Shown here: positions 1 through 8,912 of the stretch, piece by piece | Position numbering within the stretch: position 1 is the first letter of the stretch | How the letters are laid out: each line of letters starts with the position of its first letter | DNA from: a virus | Reading direction: 5' to 3' (one strand) | Length of the DNA: 42,123 bases | IMG/VR virus record: IMGVR_UViG_3300014827_000005 | Span: 1 to 42,123 of that record | Program-made: the position numbers and the translations under genes | Notes under the pieces: generated by a model | Seen by the model: only the letters and a program-made list of their open reading frames with translations | Database searches by the model: none | Told to the model about the DNA's origin: nothing

Positions 1-552
1 GTATGGAAGAACTTCAACTCTCAACAAATGGTTGTGTACGTTGACTCTGCTAACAAACAGCACCTTTACTTCCTTGACGATGGTGGTACGCAGGTCTACC
101 AACGTGTCGATGGCACCTATAATGACAACGGTGCTGCGATTGAAGCATGGTGTACCTCCTGCGCTGAAAACGCTCAAAACCCTGACCTCACAAAGTTCTG
201 GGTAGATATTCGTATTATGTTCCGCCGTCTGTCCGGTCAAGTTACCTTTACGGTATACCAAGACAACGGCATTAGTGTCGGTACTGCGGTGATTGGTTCT
301 GGGAGCACCCGTGGTATGGGGCTCAAGTCCCTAGGCCGAGTCAAGATGGGTCTCGATGGTCAGACAACGACTGCTACAACTTCATTTGTCGATAACCCCG
401 AGTCCATCGGACTTAACCTTAATTCCCGTTCCATCCAATTCAAGATTTACAATAACCGTGTCGATGAGAACTTCGTTGTTCTGGGTCAAGTATATGCCTA
501 CTACCCGAAGAGTCACTTCGTCTTTGATAGCTCACAAAAGATTTACTTATAG
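1..552 (+). CDS. Neck/tail protein, C-terminal part (continues from 40984-42123)
   Basis: This frame is open from base 1 (codons for V-W-K-N-F-N-S) to the stop at 550-552. It is the direct continuation of the frame that begins at 40984 and runs off the right end. The join shares seven codons, so the joined protein is about 556 aa. This part is rich in beta-strand-like segments and ends in FVFDSSQKIYL. The first in-frame ATG is at 28, but it is internal, so there is no separate gene here. Position after the adaptor gene and before the internal virion proteins suggests a podoviral neck or tail-tube component, comparable to P22 gp10-type stabilisation proteins. The family assignment is inferred from order and overall character. 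Confidence 0.85.
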   Translation, partial: VWKNFNSQQMVVYVDSANKQHLYFLDDGGTQVYQRVDGTYNDNGAAIEAWCTSCAENAQNPDLTKFWVDIRIMFRRLSGQVTFTVYQDNGISVGTAVIGSGSTRGMGLKSLGRVKMGLDGQTTTATTSFVDNPESIGLNLNSRSIQFKIYNNRVDENFVVLGQVYAYYPKSHFVFDSSQKIYL

Positions 553-570
553 TCAAATCTGTGCTATAAT
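542..570 (+). promoter_or_regulatory. Sigma70-type promoter with extended -10
   Basis: TTTACT (542-547), a 17-base spacer ending TGC, then TATAAT (565-570). The -10 is a consensus match with the TGC extension seen at other promoters here; the -35 is weak. It lies just after the neck-gene stop. A small hairpin (GCAAC-CAA-GTTGC, 599-611) falls in the leader. It would drive the internal-protein genes from 649. Confidence 0.7.
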
Positions 571-648
571 ATGAGAAACATGCGCTAGATGCACAAACGC
601 AACCAAGTTGCAACTAAACACAAATAATTAAAAGGAAATATAAATAAC

Positions 649-1686
649 ATGGCAATTCAACTACAAGGTGGTTCCAGCGCTGGTATCCCTCTTGGTGGCA
701 GTTATGTTCCATCTACTCCAGTCAGCGGTAGCTCTCTGCAAGGTGGCAGCCCAAGCCTCCAAGGTTCTAGCCCTACTCTTCAAGCCGGTACTTCGCAACT
801 GCAAGGTGGCGCAATCAACATTCAGGGCTCTAATGTCAACCCACAAAACTTAATCGACCCTACAGCTAACGGTCAGGTACAAGGTGCATCTACTGTTGTA
901 GACCCTGCTGCCGCTCAAGCTGCTGCTGCCGCTGCTGCCCAAGCCGCTCAGGTCGCACAACTTAAAGGCCAAATTGGTGATCTTGTCAACACTGTTAAAG
1001 GCATCTATGATGGCCGCTATGGTCAGGTAGACTCAAGTGCTGCTGAACAAGCTGGCAAACTTAACGACCGCTTCGGTAAAGAATCTGCATCACTTACTAG
1101 TCAGATTGGTGACCAAAACCAACAGGCCGGTGCTGCATACGCAGGTAACGGTACTTACGACAGCTCATACCGTGGTAACTCTCAAGACACCATTACTAAA
1201 GCTGGTAACCAACAAATCGACACCCTCGGTCAAGACCTCCACGATAACCTCGCTACTGTCGCTCAGTGGGTCAACAGCCAAAAAGCTGGCTTCGATGCTG
1301 GCAAGGGTTCTGCTGATACTATCGTACAGCGTCTCGCAAGTGAAACCGATCCTAATAGCCTCATCTCTCTGCGTAACCAAATTGACAACCAAATTGCTAC
1401 CCTACAAGGTCAATCTGCTGACAATAACACTTCCGCTCAGAACAGGAGTGCTCTGGAAACTATCGCTCCAAGCACCGCTCGTGCTACGCAACTTAAGACT
1501 ACTCTTAGCTCTATCCTCGGTGGCAACGCTGATGCGACGACTAAGGCAGCTATCGGCTCGCAGCTTATCGCTAGTGCCGACCTGACCCCTACTGACCAGT
1601 CTAAGCTGCTCCAAGCTTTCCACACTGACCTCGCTGCTGCTGCTCAAACTCCACAGCAACAAGACCCCAACGCTCCAACAGCCTAA
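649..1686 (+). CDS. Gln/Ala-rich virion (internal/ejection) protein
   Basis: A 345-aa protein preceded by AAAGGA about eight bases before ATG. The first 55 residues repeat LQGG/LQGS-type units, followed by an Ala-rich run (about residues 85-102) and a long helical region rich in Q, D, S and T. It ends in a Q/P-rich tail. I do not recognise a named family. Its composition and its place between the neck gene and the 1435-aa protein fit a podoviral internal virion or ejection protein. A scaffold or tail-assembly factor is the alternative. The next gene follows after an 11-base gap with AGGAGG, so the two are probably co-transcribed. Confidence 0.8.
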   Translation: MAIQLQGGSSAGIPLGGSYVPSTPVSGSSLQGGSPSLQGSSPTLQAGTSQLQGGAINIQGSNVNPQNLIDPTANGQVQGASTVVDPAAAQAAAAAAAQAAQVAQLKGQIGDLVNTVKGIYDGRYGQVDSSAAEQAGKLNDRFGKESASLTSQIGDQNQQAGAAYAGNGTYDSSYRGNSQDTITKAGNQQIDTLGQDLHDNLATVAQWVNSQKAGFDAGKGSADTIVQRLASETDPNSLISLRNQIDNQIATLQGQSADNNTSAQNRSALETIAPSTARATQLKTTLSSILGGNADATTKAAIGSQLIASADLTPTDQSKLLQAFHTDLAAAAQTPQQQDPNAPTA

Positions 1687-1697
1687 GGAGGGCTTAA

Positions 1698-4600
1698 ATG
1701 GACCCCAACAACCAACGCCTCCGGCTTCAGGTATTAAACAGTACTAACCCTTCGATTCGTGTAGCAGTCGCTCCGCAGAGTCAGAACATTAGTATTGCTC
1801 CTGCTGCCCAATCAGTCCAACCAACTATCAACGTACCTCAAGCACCTGCGAACAATCAAGCTCCGCAGTCTGCTCCTGCCCAAGCTCCGTATACACCGCC
1901 TCAACAGCACACGGGTTTCTGGGGACACGTAGGTAACGCTGTAAAAGATATTGCTTCACCATTCGTAAATGTCGGTGAGGATGTTTCTAATGCTATTGGT
2001 AACGCTGAAGTAAGCGTTGGTAATGCTCTTGGCTTTAAGGCTAAGACTGGGGTCCAGACTAACCAACAACAGTTCGGTGACATCAACAGCGCTGTTGGTA
2101 TCAAGACCCAAAACAACGACCTGAAACACTTCGGCGGTAACCTTGCCCAAGTTGGTCTTACCGTCGCTGCACCTTTCACGGGTGGTGAATCACTAGCTGC
2201 TGAAGCTGGTATTGACGCTGCCCTTGGTGCTGGCTTTGGTGCTGCTAACACCTTTACGAATAATGACAATGCTACGGTTGGCGACTATGCTAAATCTGCT
2301 GGTCTCGGTGCCCTCTTCGGTGGTGCTGGCCGTGTCATTGGTGCTGGTGTTGGTAAGCTCACTGGGCCACTGTTAAGTAAATTTACTGGTAAAGCTACTG
2401 CTGACTCCCTATCAAATGCTGTTGCCCAAGAGGGTGACGCTGCTACTATTCAGGCCGGTCTCGGCACTACGCCAGAAATCTCTAAGTTCCTTGCTCGTGA
2501 GACTGACCCTGAAGTTATTAAGAATGTCCTTAACGAAGCCGGTGTTGACACTAGTAAGAGTGCCTACCAAGCGCTTCAAGAGCAAGCCGCTGCTAAGAAA
2601 AATGCGGCAGACCAGACTCAACCAATCGACTTCCTCGACCCAATGAACCCTAAGCAAAGCCAACTTCCTTCTGGCTGGCACCCTGACGGTGCTCCCGATC
2701 CAGTACCAGTCCTTGCTTCTCAAGCTCAGAAGAGCGGTACTGTTGATGAGTTCAAAGCCTACATCGACGGCCTAAAGGGGGAAGACAAAGCTGCTGCTAC
2801 ATCTGCTCTTAATGGTATGACTCCAGAAGAGTTCTACGCCGCCGCTGGTGGTGGTAGCTCAAAGACCGTAGCTCCTGAAACAGGTGCCGCAAGCCTCCCA
2901 CAAGAGGACCGTGCTGCTATTCAAGCTGCCGGTGGTACTATCCCTGATACGACAATTCACCTTCCATCTAAGGGAGTTTATGCAAAACTGTCGCCTGAGC
3001 AAGCCGCTGCCCTAGCTGATGAAACTAAGAATGTAGCAAGTAATTCTAAGGACATCGTACACCTGAGTGCTCACACTCCTGCCCTACAGCGTGGAGCTAA
3101 GGAAGTATCACTCGAAGACATCAAAGCTGCCTCGCCTAACGCTAAGTCTACCCTAGATGCTATCGCCCCTAAGGATGTTACTGCTACTGATGGTACTGCT
3201 CTACCTGCTGAAGACCTCGCTGCTATCCAAAAGGCTGGTGGTGAAGTACCTAAGCCTGTCGCTGAAGCTGTTGCTTCTCAAGCCCCTGTAGACCCTAACG
3301 TCGAAGCTGCTCGCCAACAAGTTATGGACACACTCAAGGGTGGTCAACCTACCCGTGAATATAACAAGGCTGCTGCTGCTCGATCTGCTGAAAAGGGCTC
3401 ACGCTCTGCTGCTGGTGACGCTGCTTACGAAGCTGCCGGTGGTGGACAAGCTGGTATGCAAGCAAAACTCGCTGCACTTAAGGGTGAATACACCAAGTCA
3501 GGCTTCGGCATTGACATGTCCCCTGAACACCAAGCTGCTCTTATGGATCACATCCAAGCTAACCCTGAGCTCAAGCCTTTCGAGAAGACTAACGCACAAA
3601 TCGCCCTCCACAAACTCCAAAATAATGGTACATCCGGTCCTACTCCTTACGATATTGGCATACTCCGCAAGGCACTCGGTAATGACTTCGGTGATACCGT
3701 CCAAGCTGCTGTCGATGATGGCACAACCTTCGCCCAAAAAGCTTCTCACGTTATGGGTGAAGTTGCTGGCCTACCTAAGTCAATCATGGCTTCTTTCGAC
3801 CTCTCTGGTACCCTCCGTCAGGGAGGTATTCTAGGCTCTCGTTTCCCTAAAGAGGCGGCAAACGCCTTCAAGGAACAGCTTAAATACTTCGGTAGTGAAG
3901 ACGCCTTTAAGAAGGGCATGGCTGAGATTGTCGCTGCTCCTAACTTCCAAGAGAAGCTCGATGCTGGTCTAGCCGTTACGGGTACTGATGTACTTGACAA
4001 ATCTGAAGAACAGTATGTCTCTAACCTAGCTGAGAAAATCCCCGGCTTTGGTAAGGGTGTTGCTGCTTCTGACCGTGCTTACACAGGCTTCCTGACGAAG
4101 CTCCGTTCTGATGTTTACGATAAGGTTACCCAAGCTGCTGAAGCCTCTGGTGCTCCTATGAGTGAAGCTGACAAAGCCTCGCTTGCTAAGTTCATTAACA
4201 CTGCCTCTGGTCGTGGTGACCTTGGTAAGTACCTCGAACAACACTCGCAAACGCTGTCAACAGCGCTCTTCTCCCCACGTCTATGGAAGTCTCGTCTCGA
4301 CATGCTTAACCCTGTCTATTATGCCAAACTGTCTGGTCCAGCTCAAAAACTGGCACTCCAAACTGCGGGAACATTCGCTTCTGAAGCGGGTGCAGTCCTA
4401 GGTCTGGCGTCGATGATTCCGGGCGTTACTGTCGAGACCGACCCCCGTAGTTCTGACTTCGGTAAAATTAAGTGGCACAATACCCGCTATGACATCCTCG
4501 GTGGTCTCCAACAGAACATCGTCTTCGCTTACCGTGAAATCACGGGTGAGACCAAGAGCTCGCAAACCGGCACGATTACTAAGTTCGGCTCCAAGTTCGG

Positions 4601-6005
4601 TGGCCCTACTCGTCTGAGTGCTGCTAGTGACATGATCCAAAACAAGGAGAACCCACTCCTGTCTGCTGCTAGTCAAATCCTCCGTGGTAAAGACCGTGGT
4701 GGAAACCCAGTCAACCCATTCACAACTGTCGCACAACTAGCCGTACCACTGCCATTCTCTGGTATCTTCCAGAACGCTCAGGACATTGGCTCCGCTAAGA
4801 ACCCTGCTGACCTCGCTAAGGGTGCTCTGATGGCCGCTCCTGACTTCATCGGTGTCTCTGCCCAAACGTACGGCTCTATCCCAACCAAGAACCAAGGCAA
4901 GCCTGACGCTACTGGACAAGCTACTTACGCTGGTAAGATTGAACCAAATATGGTTACTGACTTTAATGGCAAAGTTGTTCTTGACAAAAATGGTAAACCT
5001 GTTACAGTTACATTCCCTAATGGGGCCAGTGACCTAACTAAGCAATCACTAATAGATGCCAAGCGCACAACTGCTGTCAAAGACCAGTACCTCCGCAGCC
5101 TACCGCAGCAAACTCAAGAGCTCATGAAGCTCAGTGACTCACAACTAAAAGACTACGTCACAAACGGTCAAATCACTCAAGGTGACTTCGACCACATTAA
5201 GAACGTCCAGAAGACCGCTGATAGCGTCTCTAAGGGTAACGTCTACGCTGTACCTGATGGTGCTAACAGTCCCGAGGCTAAGCAATACTTCCAGCACTAC
5301 AACAGTATGGATGCTAAGGACCAGAAGGCATGGCTCGACCAACCGGCAGATACCAATTCACAACATATTACTCAGCAAGTCAACGCCCAACGTATGAAGG
5401 GTCTGGATGAGTTCAAACCATCTAACCAACTTGCTTCCCTGTACGCTAACTATGAGAAGGACATCAACACCCACACAACTGGCGATGGTGCCTACACTGC
5501 TATCGACCTCCGTAACAAGGCTAAGGACTTCCAAACGAAGGCTGCCAAGCTTAACTTTAACTCGAACGTCAACGACCTGTACTCTGAAGGCGGTAGCAAC
5601 GATGTCTACACCCTATCTAAGGAAGGCAAGATTAGCAAGGATGACCTCAACCAAGCTATTGCTCTGGATAACCAACTGTACAACGCCGGTCTGTCGAGCT
5701 CACTCAAGTTCTCCAAGACCTTCCGCAACAACTTTGGTTACGCAACCCCAACTAATGGCCCTGCATCAAGTTCTGGCGGTGGTGGAAGTGGTTCTTCGGG
5801 CAGTCAAAATGCCGGGTCACTCTACATTCCTAGTAAGGGTCCAGCCCTACCTAAGTTCAGCGCAGCCCAGCGTACTAGCCCAGTTAAGACCGTTAAATTC
5901 ACAGCTCCAGCTAACACTATCCCATCACAAGGTAGCAACCGTGTCACCGCTGGCGGATTCCGAACTACTAAGCTAACTACATTACGCAATTCTGTAGCAA
6001 ACTAG
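1698..6005 (+). CDS. Large internal virion / DNA ejection protein
   Basis: The largest gene, 1435 aa, with the strong Shine-Dalgarno AAGGAGG at 1685. The N-terminus is Pro/Gln/Ala-rich (residues 1-75). Helical Gly/Ala-rich segments follow (GFWGHVGNAVKDI; GLGALFGGAGRVIGAGVG) that could interact with membranes. A long alpha-helical body follows, with a region starting near residue 690 (DLSGTLRQGGILG) that resembles the large polyvalent protein-associated domains of podoviral internal proteins. The C-terminal 90 residues are Gly/Ser-rich then basic. Proteins of this size and composition next to neck genes are typically ejected with the DNA to span the cell envelope. The role is inferred from context; no lysozyme motif was seen. 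Confidence 0.8.
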   Translation: MDPNNQRLRLQVLNSTNPSIRVAVAPQSQNISIAPAAQSVQPTINVPQAPANNQAPQSAPAQAPYTPPQQHTGFWGHVGNAVKDIASPFVNVGEDVSNAIGNAEVSVGNALGFKAKTGVQTNQQQFGDINSAVGIKTQNNDLKHFGGNLAQVGLTVAAPFTGGESLAAEAGIDAALGAGFGAANTFTNNDNATVGDYAKSAGLGALFGGAGRVIGAGVGKLTGPLLSKFTGKATADSLSNAVAQEGDAATIQAGLGTTPEISKFLARETDPEVIKNVLNEAGVDTSKSAYQALQEQAAAKKNAADQTQPIDFLDPMNPKQSQLPSGWHPDGAPDPVPVLASQAQKSGTVDEFKAYIDGLKGEDKAAATSALNGMTPEEFYAAAGGGSSKTVAPETGAASLPQEDRAAIQAAGGTIPDTTIHLPSKGVYAKLSPEQAAALADETKNVASNSKDIVHLSAHTPALQRGAKEVSLEDIKAASPNAKSTLDAIAPKDVTATDGTALPAEDLAAIQKAGGEVPKPVAEAVASQAPVDPNVEAARQQVMDTLKGGQPTREYNKAAAARSAEKGSRSAAGDAAYEAAGGGQAGMQAKLAALKGEYTKSGFGIDMSPEHQAALMDHIQANPELKPFEKTNAQIALHKLQNNGTSGPTPYDIGILRKALGNDFGDTVQAAVDDGTTFAQKASHVMGEVAGLPKSIMASFDLSGTLRQGGILGSRFPKEAANAFKEQLKYFGSEDAFKKGMAEIVAAPNFQEKLDAGLAVTGTDVLDKSEEQYVSNLAEKIPGFGKGVAASDRAYTGFLTKLRSDVYDKVTQAAEASGAPMSEADKASLAKFINTASGRGDLGKYLEQHSQTLSTALFSPRLWKSRLDMLNPVYYAKLSGPAQKLALQTAGTFASEAGAVLGLASMIPGVTVETDPRSSDFGKIKWHNTRYDILGGLQQNIVFAYREITGETKSSQTGTITKFGSKFGGPTRLSAASDMIQNKENPLLSAASQILRGKDRGGNPVNPFTTVAQLAVPLPFSGIFQNAQDIGSAKNPADLAKGALMAAPDFIGVSAQTYGSIPTKNQGKPDATGQATYAGKIEPNMVTDFNGKVVLDKNGKPVTVTFPNGASDLTKQSLIDAKRTTAVKDQYLRSLPQQTQELMKLSDSQLKDYVTNGQITQGDFDHIKNVQKTADSVSKGNVYAVPDGANSPEAKQYFQHYNSMDAKDQKAWLDQPADTNSQHITQQVNAQRMKGLDEFKPSNQLASLYANYEKDINTHTTGDGAYTAIDLRNKAKDFQTKAAKLNFNSNVNDLYSEGGSNDVYTLSKEGKISKDDLNQAIALDNQLYNAGLSSSLKFSKTFRNNFGYATPTNGPASSSGGGGSGSSGSQNAGSLYIPSKGPALPKFSAAQRTSPVKTVKFTAPANTIPSQGSNRVTAGGFRTTKLTTLRNSVAN

Positions 6006-6006
6006 G

Positions 6007-6035
6007 TTGACAAACAAGACTAAATAAGATACAAT
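6007..6035 (+). promoter_or_regulatory. Sigma70-type promoter upstream of fibre gene
   Basis: TTGACA (6007-6012), 17-base spacer, TACAAT (6030-6035), immediately after the stop of the 1435-aa gene. Expected start about 30 bases before the ATG at 6066, with AAAGGA as ribosome site. It probably drives the fibre and lysis genes. Confidence 0.8.
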
Positions 6036-6065
6036 ATAAGCAATCCCTAAAGGACAAAAACAAAA

Positions 6066-7193
6066 ATGGCAACACAATACGATCCCACAATCTTTGGGTA
6101 TCAGAACTTCTTCTCAGCACTACTCACGGCTGACATCACGTCTGGTTCCCTCACAATCGCAGTAGACACAGTACCGAGCGCAACCTCCGGTATTCTTGTC
6201 GTTGACCCCGATTCAGCAACTAACCGTGAAGTTATCTTTTACACTTCTAAGGGTGCCTCGAACGTCGTATGTCCTTCCGATGGTCGTGGTTGGGCTGGCA
6301 CATCTGCTACTGCTCACCTTACAGGCACGACGGTTATTATGGCCGATGTTGCCTCATACTTTACTGGGCTTGCGAACGGTACACTATCCACTGATCCTCT
6401 CAGGCTTCTTCTATTCCCAGACTTTGTCCAATCTGGCGGTATTATTGCACTATCGGCTGGCCTTGTTGGTACATTTTCCAACATCGTCTTCTATCTTAAT
6501 GGTGTGCAATACGCTGGAACCTCAATAGCCAATAAGACCTATACAGCATCTAAGGACACTTATGTTGACATCACAGGGGCCTCTAACGGTGCTGTCACTG
6601 TACTTTACACTGAGGTTGCTAACGGTGCTGCTGCACCTGCGCTTACGACTAACTACATTCGCTTAGGCTACGTTGTGACTAGCGGTTCAGCAATCACTAC
6701 GATTAACCAACGTGCAAACATGGCTACAGGCTGGTCCGGTTTTGATAGTATCGCTAACCCATGCTACCCACAGTTAAAAAATGCAAACGTCGTCGGGCGT
6801 TATACCCAAATTACAGCTTCTTCAACGGGAGTTTCAGGATCAGCCGTTCCGTGGAATGGTATGTCTAGTATGGCCTTCAGGGGAATCGCTGGCAAAACAT
6901 ACCGAGTTACTATGCACGAGCCTATCCTTGATGGTTATGCCTCAGCACCGGGTTTCATCCAGCTATTTATTTACAATGATCCGACAACTTCTGCAACTAC
7001 TCAAGTGGGTATGTTCCGTACTGTCGCCAGCCTTAACGGTGTGGGCGCTGATGCTACATGTGAGTTTACTGCTCTTCAGTCGGGTCTGCAATACATCAAC
7101 ATGAAGTTCCAGTCCAATACTATTACGGGAACGGTCAGTATTGGGCGAACTGCTCAGTACCCATGTAACTACACTGTTGAATTAGTAAGTTAG
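6066..7193 (+). CDS. Tail fibre / receptor-binding-like protein
   Basis: A 375-aa protein with its own promoter. The N-terminal 100 residues (ITSGSLTIAVDTVPSATSGILVVDPDSATNREVIFYTS, here quoted only as a landmark around residues 26-62, followed by SDGRGWAGTSATAHLTGTTV) match the head region common in phage fibre or appendage proteins that build a small beta domain. The rest is Ser/Thr/Gly-rich and beta-predicted, ending in a jelly-roll-like segment with many Y and T residues. It lies after the internal proteins and before the lysis genes, which suits a receptor-binding protein. No enzymatic motif was seen. The fibre call is by domain style and location. Confidence 0.65.
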   Translation: MATQYDPTIFGYQNFFSALLTADITSGSLTIAVDTVPSATSGILVVDPDSATNREVIFYTSKGASNVVCPSDGRGWAGTSATAHLTGTTVIMADVASYFTGLANGTLSTDPLRLLLFPDFVQSGGIIALSAGLVGTFSNIVFYLNGVQYAGTSIANKTYTASKDTYVDITGASNGAVTVLYTEVANGAAAPALTTNYIRLGYVVTSGSAITTINQRANMATGWSGFDSIANPCYPQLKNANVVGRYTQITASSTGVSGSAVPWNGMSSMAFRGIAGKTYRVTMHEPILDGYASAPGFIQLFIYNDPTTSATTQVGMFRTVASLNGVGADATCEFTALQSGLQYINMKFQSNTITGTVSIGRTAQYPCNYTVELVS

Positions 7194-7210
7194 AGAAATG
7201 AAATAAAATA

Positions 7211-7639
7211 ATGGACCCAATAACCATCGTCGGTTACATAGCACTCGTACTAGGCTCTATCCTAACAGTGTTCTCCCGCTTACCAAAACAAACAATACAG
7301 AATCAAAAAGACTTGATAGACACATACGAAAAACGCCTCAAGGCTTTAGAAGACCAAAAAGAAGAAGACCACAAAACTCAACTCCAAAATGTCCGTGATA
7401 TAGCTGACTTGCAGGGGCAGATTAAGGTCTATAAAGAACTACCTTTACAAGAAATGGCAACAGCCATGCAAAGGATTAGCGAAGTCAATCAAACGATTGC
7501 CAAAAGCAACGAACAAATCCTAAAAACTCTGAACGCTTCTGCCATCATCGCTGCGGATGATCGTACGACTCTCTTACACCCTATTCAGAACGTAGAAAAT
7601 CAAACTGTGGAGACACAGGTAGTTAAGAAACAAAGATAA
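7211..7639 (+). CDS. Membrane-anchored coiled-coil protein of the lysis region
   Basis: A 142-aa protein with one N-terminal hydrophobic segment (residues 4-22, ITIVGYIALVLGSILTVF). A long charged coiled coil follows (about 28-115), then a short polar tail. It starts 17 bases after the fibre gene and ends 11 bases before the endolysin, so it belongs to the lysis group. The shape (one membrane span, then coiled coil) is shared by some holin-like and spanin-like proteins. No lipobox is present. A precise role cannot be given. Confidence 0.75.
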   Translation: MDPITIVGYIALVLGSILTVFSRLPKQTIQNQKDLIDTYEKRLKALEDQKEEDHKTQLQNVRDIADLQGQIKVYKELPLQEMATAMQRISEVNQTIAKSNEQILKTLNASAIIAADDRTTLLHPIQNVENQTVETQVVKKQR

Positions 7640-7650
7640 AAGGAGAAACT

Positions 7651-8523
7651 ATGTCACTACAAGGTGAAGACCTCTCACATTGGCAATCGACAGGCACCGT
7701 AGACGGTAGCCCTGACTTTGTCATTCTAAAAGCAACTGGAGGCGACAGCGGTCTCTATGTAGACTCTGATTGCGATAATAAATATCAACGTGCTAAGTCC
7801 GAAGGAAAACTGCTTGGTATCTACCACTTTGCAGGTATGGGCGATCCTATTCAGGAAGCCAACTACTTCGTAGACAACTGCCTTGGTTACATCGGTGAAG
7901 CTATTCTGGTCCTTGACTTTGAAACCAACACCAACGTCGCTTGGGCTAAACAATGGCTTGACCAAGTCTACCTACGTACTGGTGTTAAACCACTTATTTA
8001 CCTGAGCGCAAGTACGATTAAAGAAGCTGACTGGACACCTGTCGTCGCTGGAGACTATGGTCTCTGGGTCGCTGGATATCCTGCTCAGTATGACGTCCGT
8101 AACCCTAACCGTACCGATGGTTCCGACCTTCCATACGATGTCAGTCCTTGGGCTTTCGCTGCTATCTGGCAGTTCACTAGCTCCGCTGGTACCCTTGACG
8201 AGGACGTCGCTATGATGTCTGCTGACGCATGGCACCTATACGCTAACCGTACCGACGTTGTTTCACAGGTTCCCGCACCTGCTCCTACGCCAGCCCCCGA
8301 ACCAACACCTGAACCCGTTACCCCTCCCGTACCAGACCCAGTCATACCTCCGGTTGTACCTGATCCTGTACCACTACCTGATCCCGGTACAGTCATTACC
8401 CCAACCCCAGACCCCACTCCAGCACCAACGCCTGAGCCTACACCGGCTCCTGTAACCGTGTCTAAGTGGCAAACACTAATCAACGCTATCCTTCGGTTCC
8501 TAAAGGCCGTCTGGAACGCTTAG
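7651..8523 (+). CDS. GH25 muramidase endolysin
   Basis: A 290-aa endolysin with Shine-Dalgarno AAAGGAG upstream. Residues 1-200 form a glycoside hydrolase family 25 domain. D7 lies in EDLSHWQ, the D89-x-E91 pair in VLDFET is the expected catalytic motif, and VAGYPAQ and WQFTSS are further family landmarks. Residues about 206-268 are a Pro-rich linker of PxPEPT-like units. The last 20 residues form an amphipathic helix (WQTLINAILRFLKAVWNA) that may contact the membrane or wall. GH25 enzymes cut the MurNAc-GlcNAc bond of peptidoglycan. There is no signal peptide, so release needs a holin, and candidates follow directly downstream. Enzymes of this kind are common in phages of Gram-positive-type hosts. 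Confidence 0.93.
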   Translation: MSLQGEDLSHWQSTGTVDGSPDFVILKATGGDSGLYVDSDCDNKYQRAKSEGKLLGIYHFAGMGDPIQEANYFVDNCLGYIGEAILVLDFETNTNVAWAKQWLDQVYLRTGVKPLIYLSASTIKEADWTPVVAGDYGLWVAGYPAQYDVRNPNRTDGSDLPYDVSPWAFAAIWQFTSSAGTLDEDVAMMSADAWHLYANRTDVVSQVPAPAPTPAPEPTPEPVTPPVPDPVIPPVVPDPVPLPDPGTVITPTPDPTPAPTPEPTPAPVTVSKWQTLINAILRFLKAVWNA

Positions 8524-8533
8524 AAAGGCTCAT

Positions 8534-8599
8534 ATGCTTACAACCGTAGTTCTCGTACTCGCAGCAATCGCATTACTCGTATTCATCGTTCGTCGTTAA
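8534..8599 (+). CDS. 21-aa membrane micropeptide
   Basis: A short gene of 21 codons, MLTTVVLVLAAIALLVFIVRR. It is almost entirely one hydrophobic span closed by two arginines, a positive-inside anchor. AAAGG precedes the ATG at 8534, and it sits ten bases after the endolysin stop and before two more small genes. It is probably a small holin or lysis-timing peptide. Too short for family recognition; the call rests on start signal, composition and context. Confidence 0.65.
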   Translation: MLTTVVLVLAAIALLVFIVRR

Positions 8600-8611
8600 G
8601 AAAGGAATAAC

Positions 8612-8656
8612 ATGAAAAAGAAAACCAAAAAGACTGTCAAAAAAGGAAAGAAATAA
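8612..8656 (+). CDS. 14-aa lysine-rich micropeptide
   Basis: ATG at 8612 after AAAGGAATAAC opens a 14-codon frame, MKKKTKKTVKKGKK, ten of whose residues are lysine. Its TAA shares a base with the ATG of the next gene (8656). Good ribosome site and overlapping stop/start suggest it is translated, either for translational coupling or as a cationic peptide in the lysis group. Function unknown. Confidence 0.5.
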   Translation: MKKKTKKTVKKGKK

Positions 8657-8829
8657 TGAAAGATTTCCTAAAAAGACTGACTAGCCGCAAGTTCCTACTT
8701 GCCCTCTCAGCTTTCATCTTCTGCGTCGCCCACAGCAATGTGGCTGGCGCTACAGCCGTAGTTCTCGGCTACCTCGGTGTTAATGGCTTCACCACTGGCT
8801 CCGGCAACAACTCTAGCTCTAACCAGTAG
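8656..8829 (+). CDS. Holin-like small membrane protein
   Basis: A 57-aa protein whose ATG overlaps the stop of the Lys-rich peptide. A basic N-terminus (MKDFLKRLTSRK) precedes two hydrophobic segments (about 13-30 and 32-47) with a short turn, and a Ser/Asn tail (GSGNNSSSNQ). Size, two-span layout and location directly downstream of the endolysin are typical of a phage holin. Function inferred. Confidence 0.75.
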   Translation: MKDFLKRLTSRKFLLALSAFIFCVAHSNVAGATAVVLGYLGVNGFTTGSGNNSSSNQ

Positions 8830-8830
8830 C

Positions 8831-8859
8831 TTGACATTTAACCATTAGTGTGATAGCTT
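8831..8859 (+). promoter_or_regulatory. Candidate promoter upstream of exonuclease gene
   Basis: TTGACA (8831-8836), a 17-base spacer ending TGA, then TAGCTT (8854-8859). Perfect -35, weak -10. It starts one base after the holin stop and precedes the gene at 8913. Confidence 0.55.
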
Positions 8860-8912
8860 GTAAGGAGAGACACAATACTAAAACACAATGATTAAAATGA
8901 AAAGGCACTCCC

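Noticed and set aside
5407-5976. 189-codon + strand frame inside the 1435-aa gene
   Set aside because: Ser/Thr/Leu/Arg-rich shadow frame with no start signal.
8085-8483. 132-codon - strand frame opposite the endolysin
   Set aside because: Gly/Ser/Val low-complexity mirror of the Pro-rich linker; shadow of the GH25 gene.
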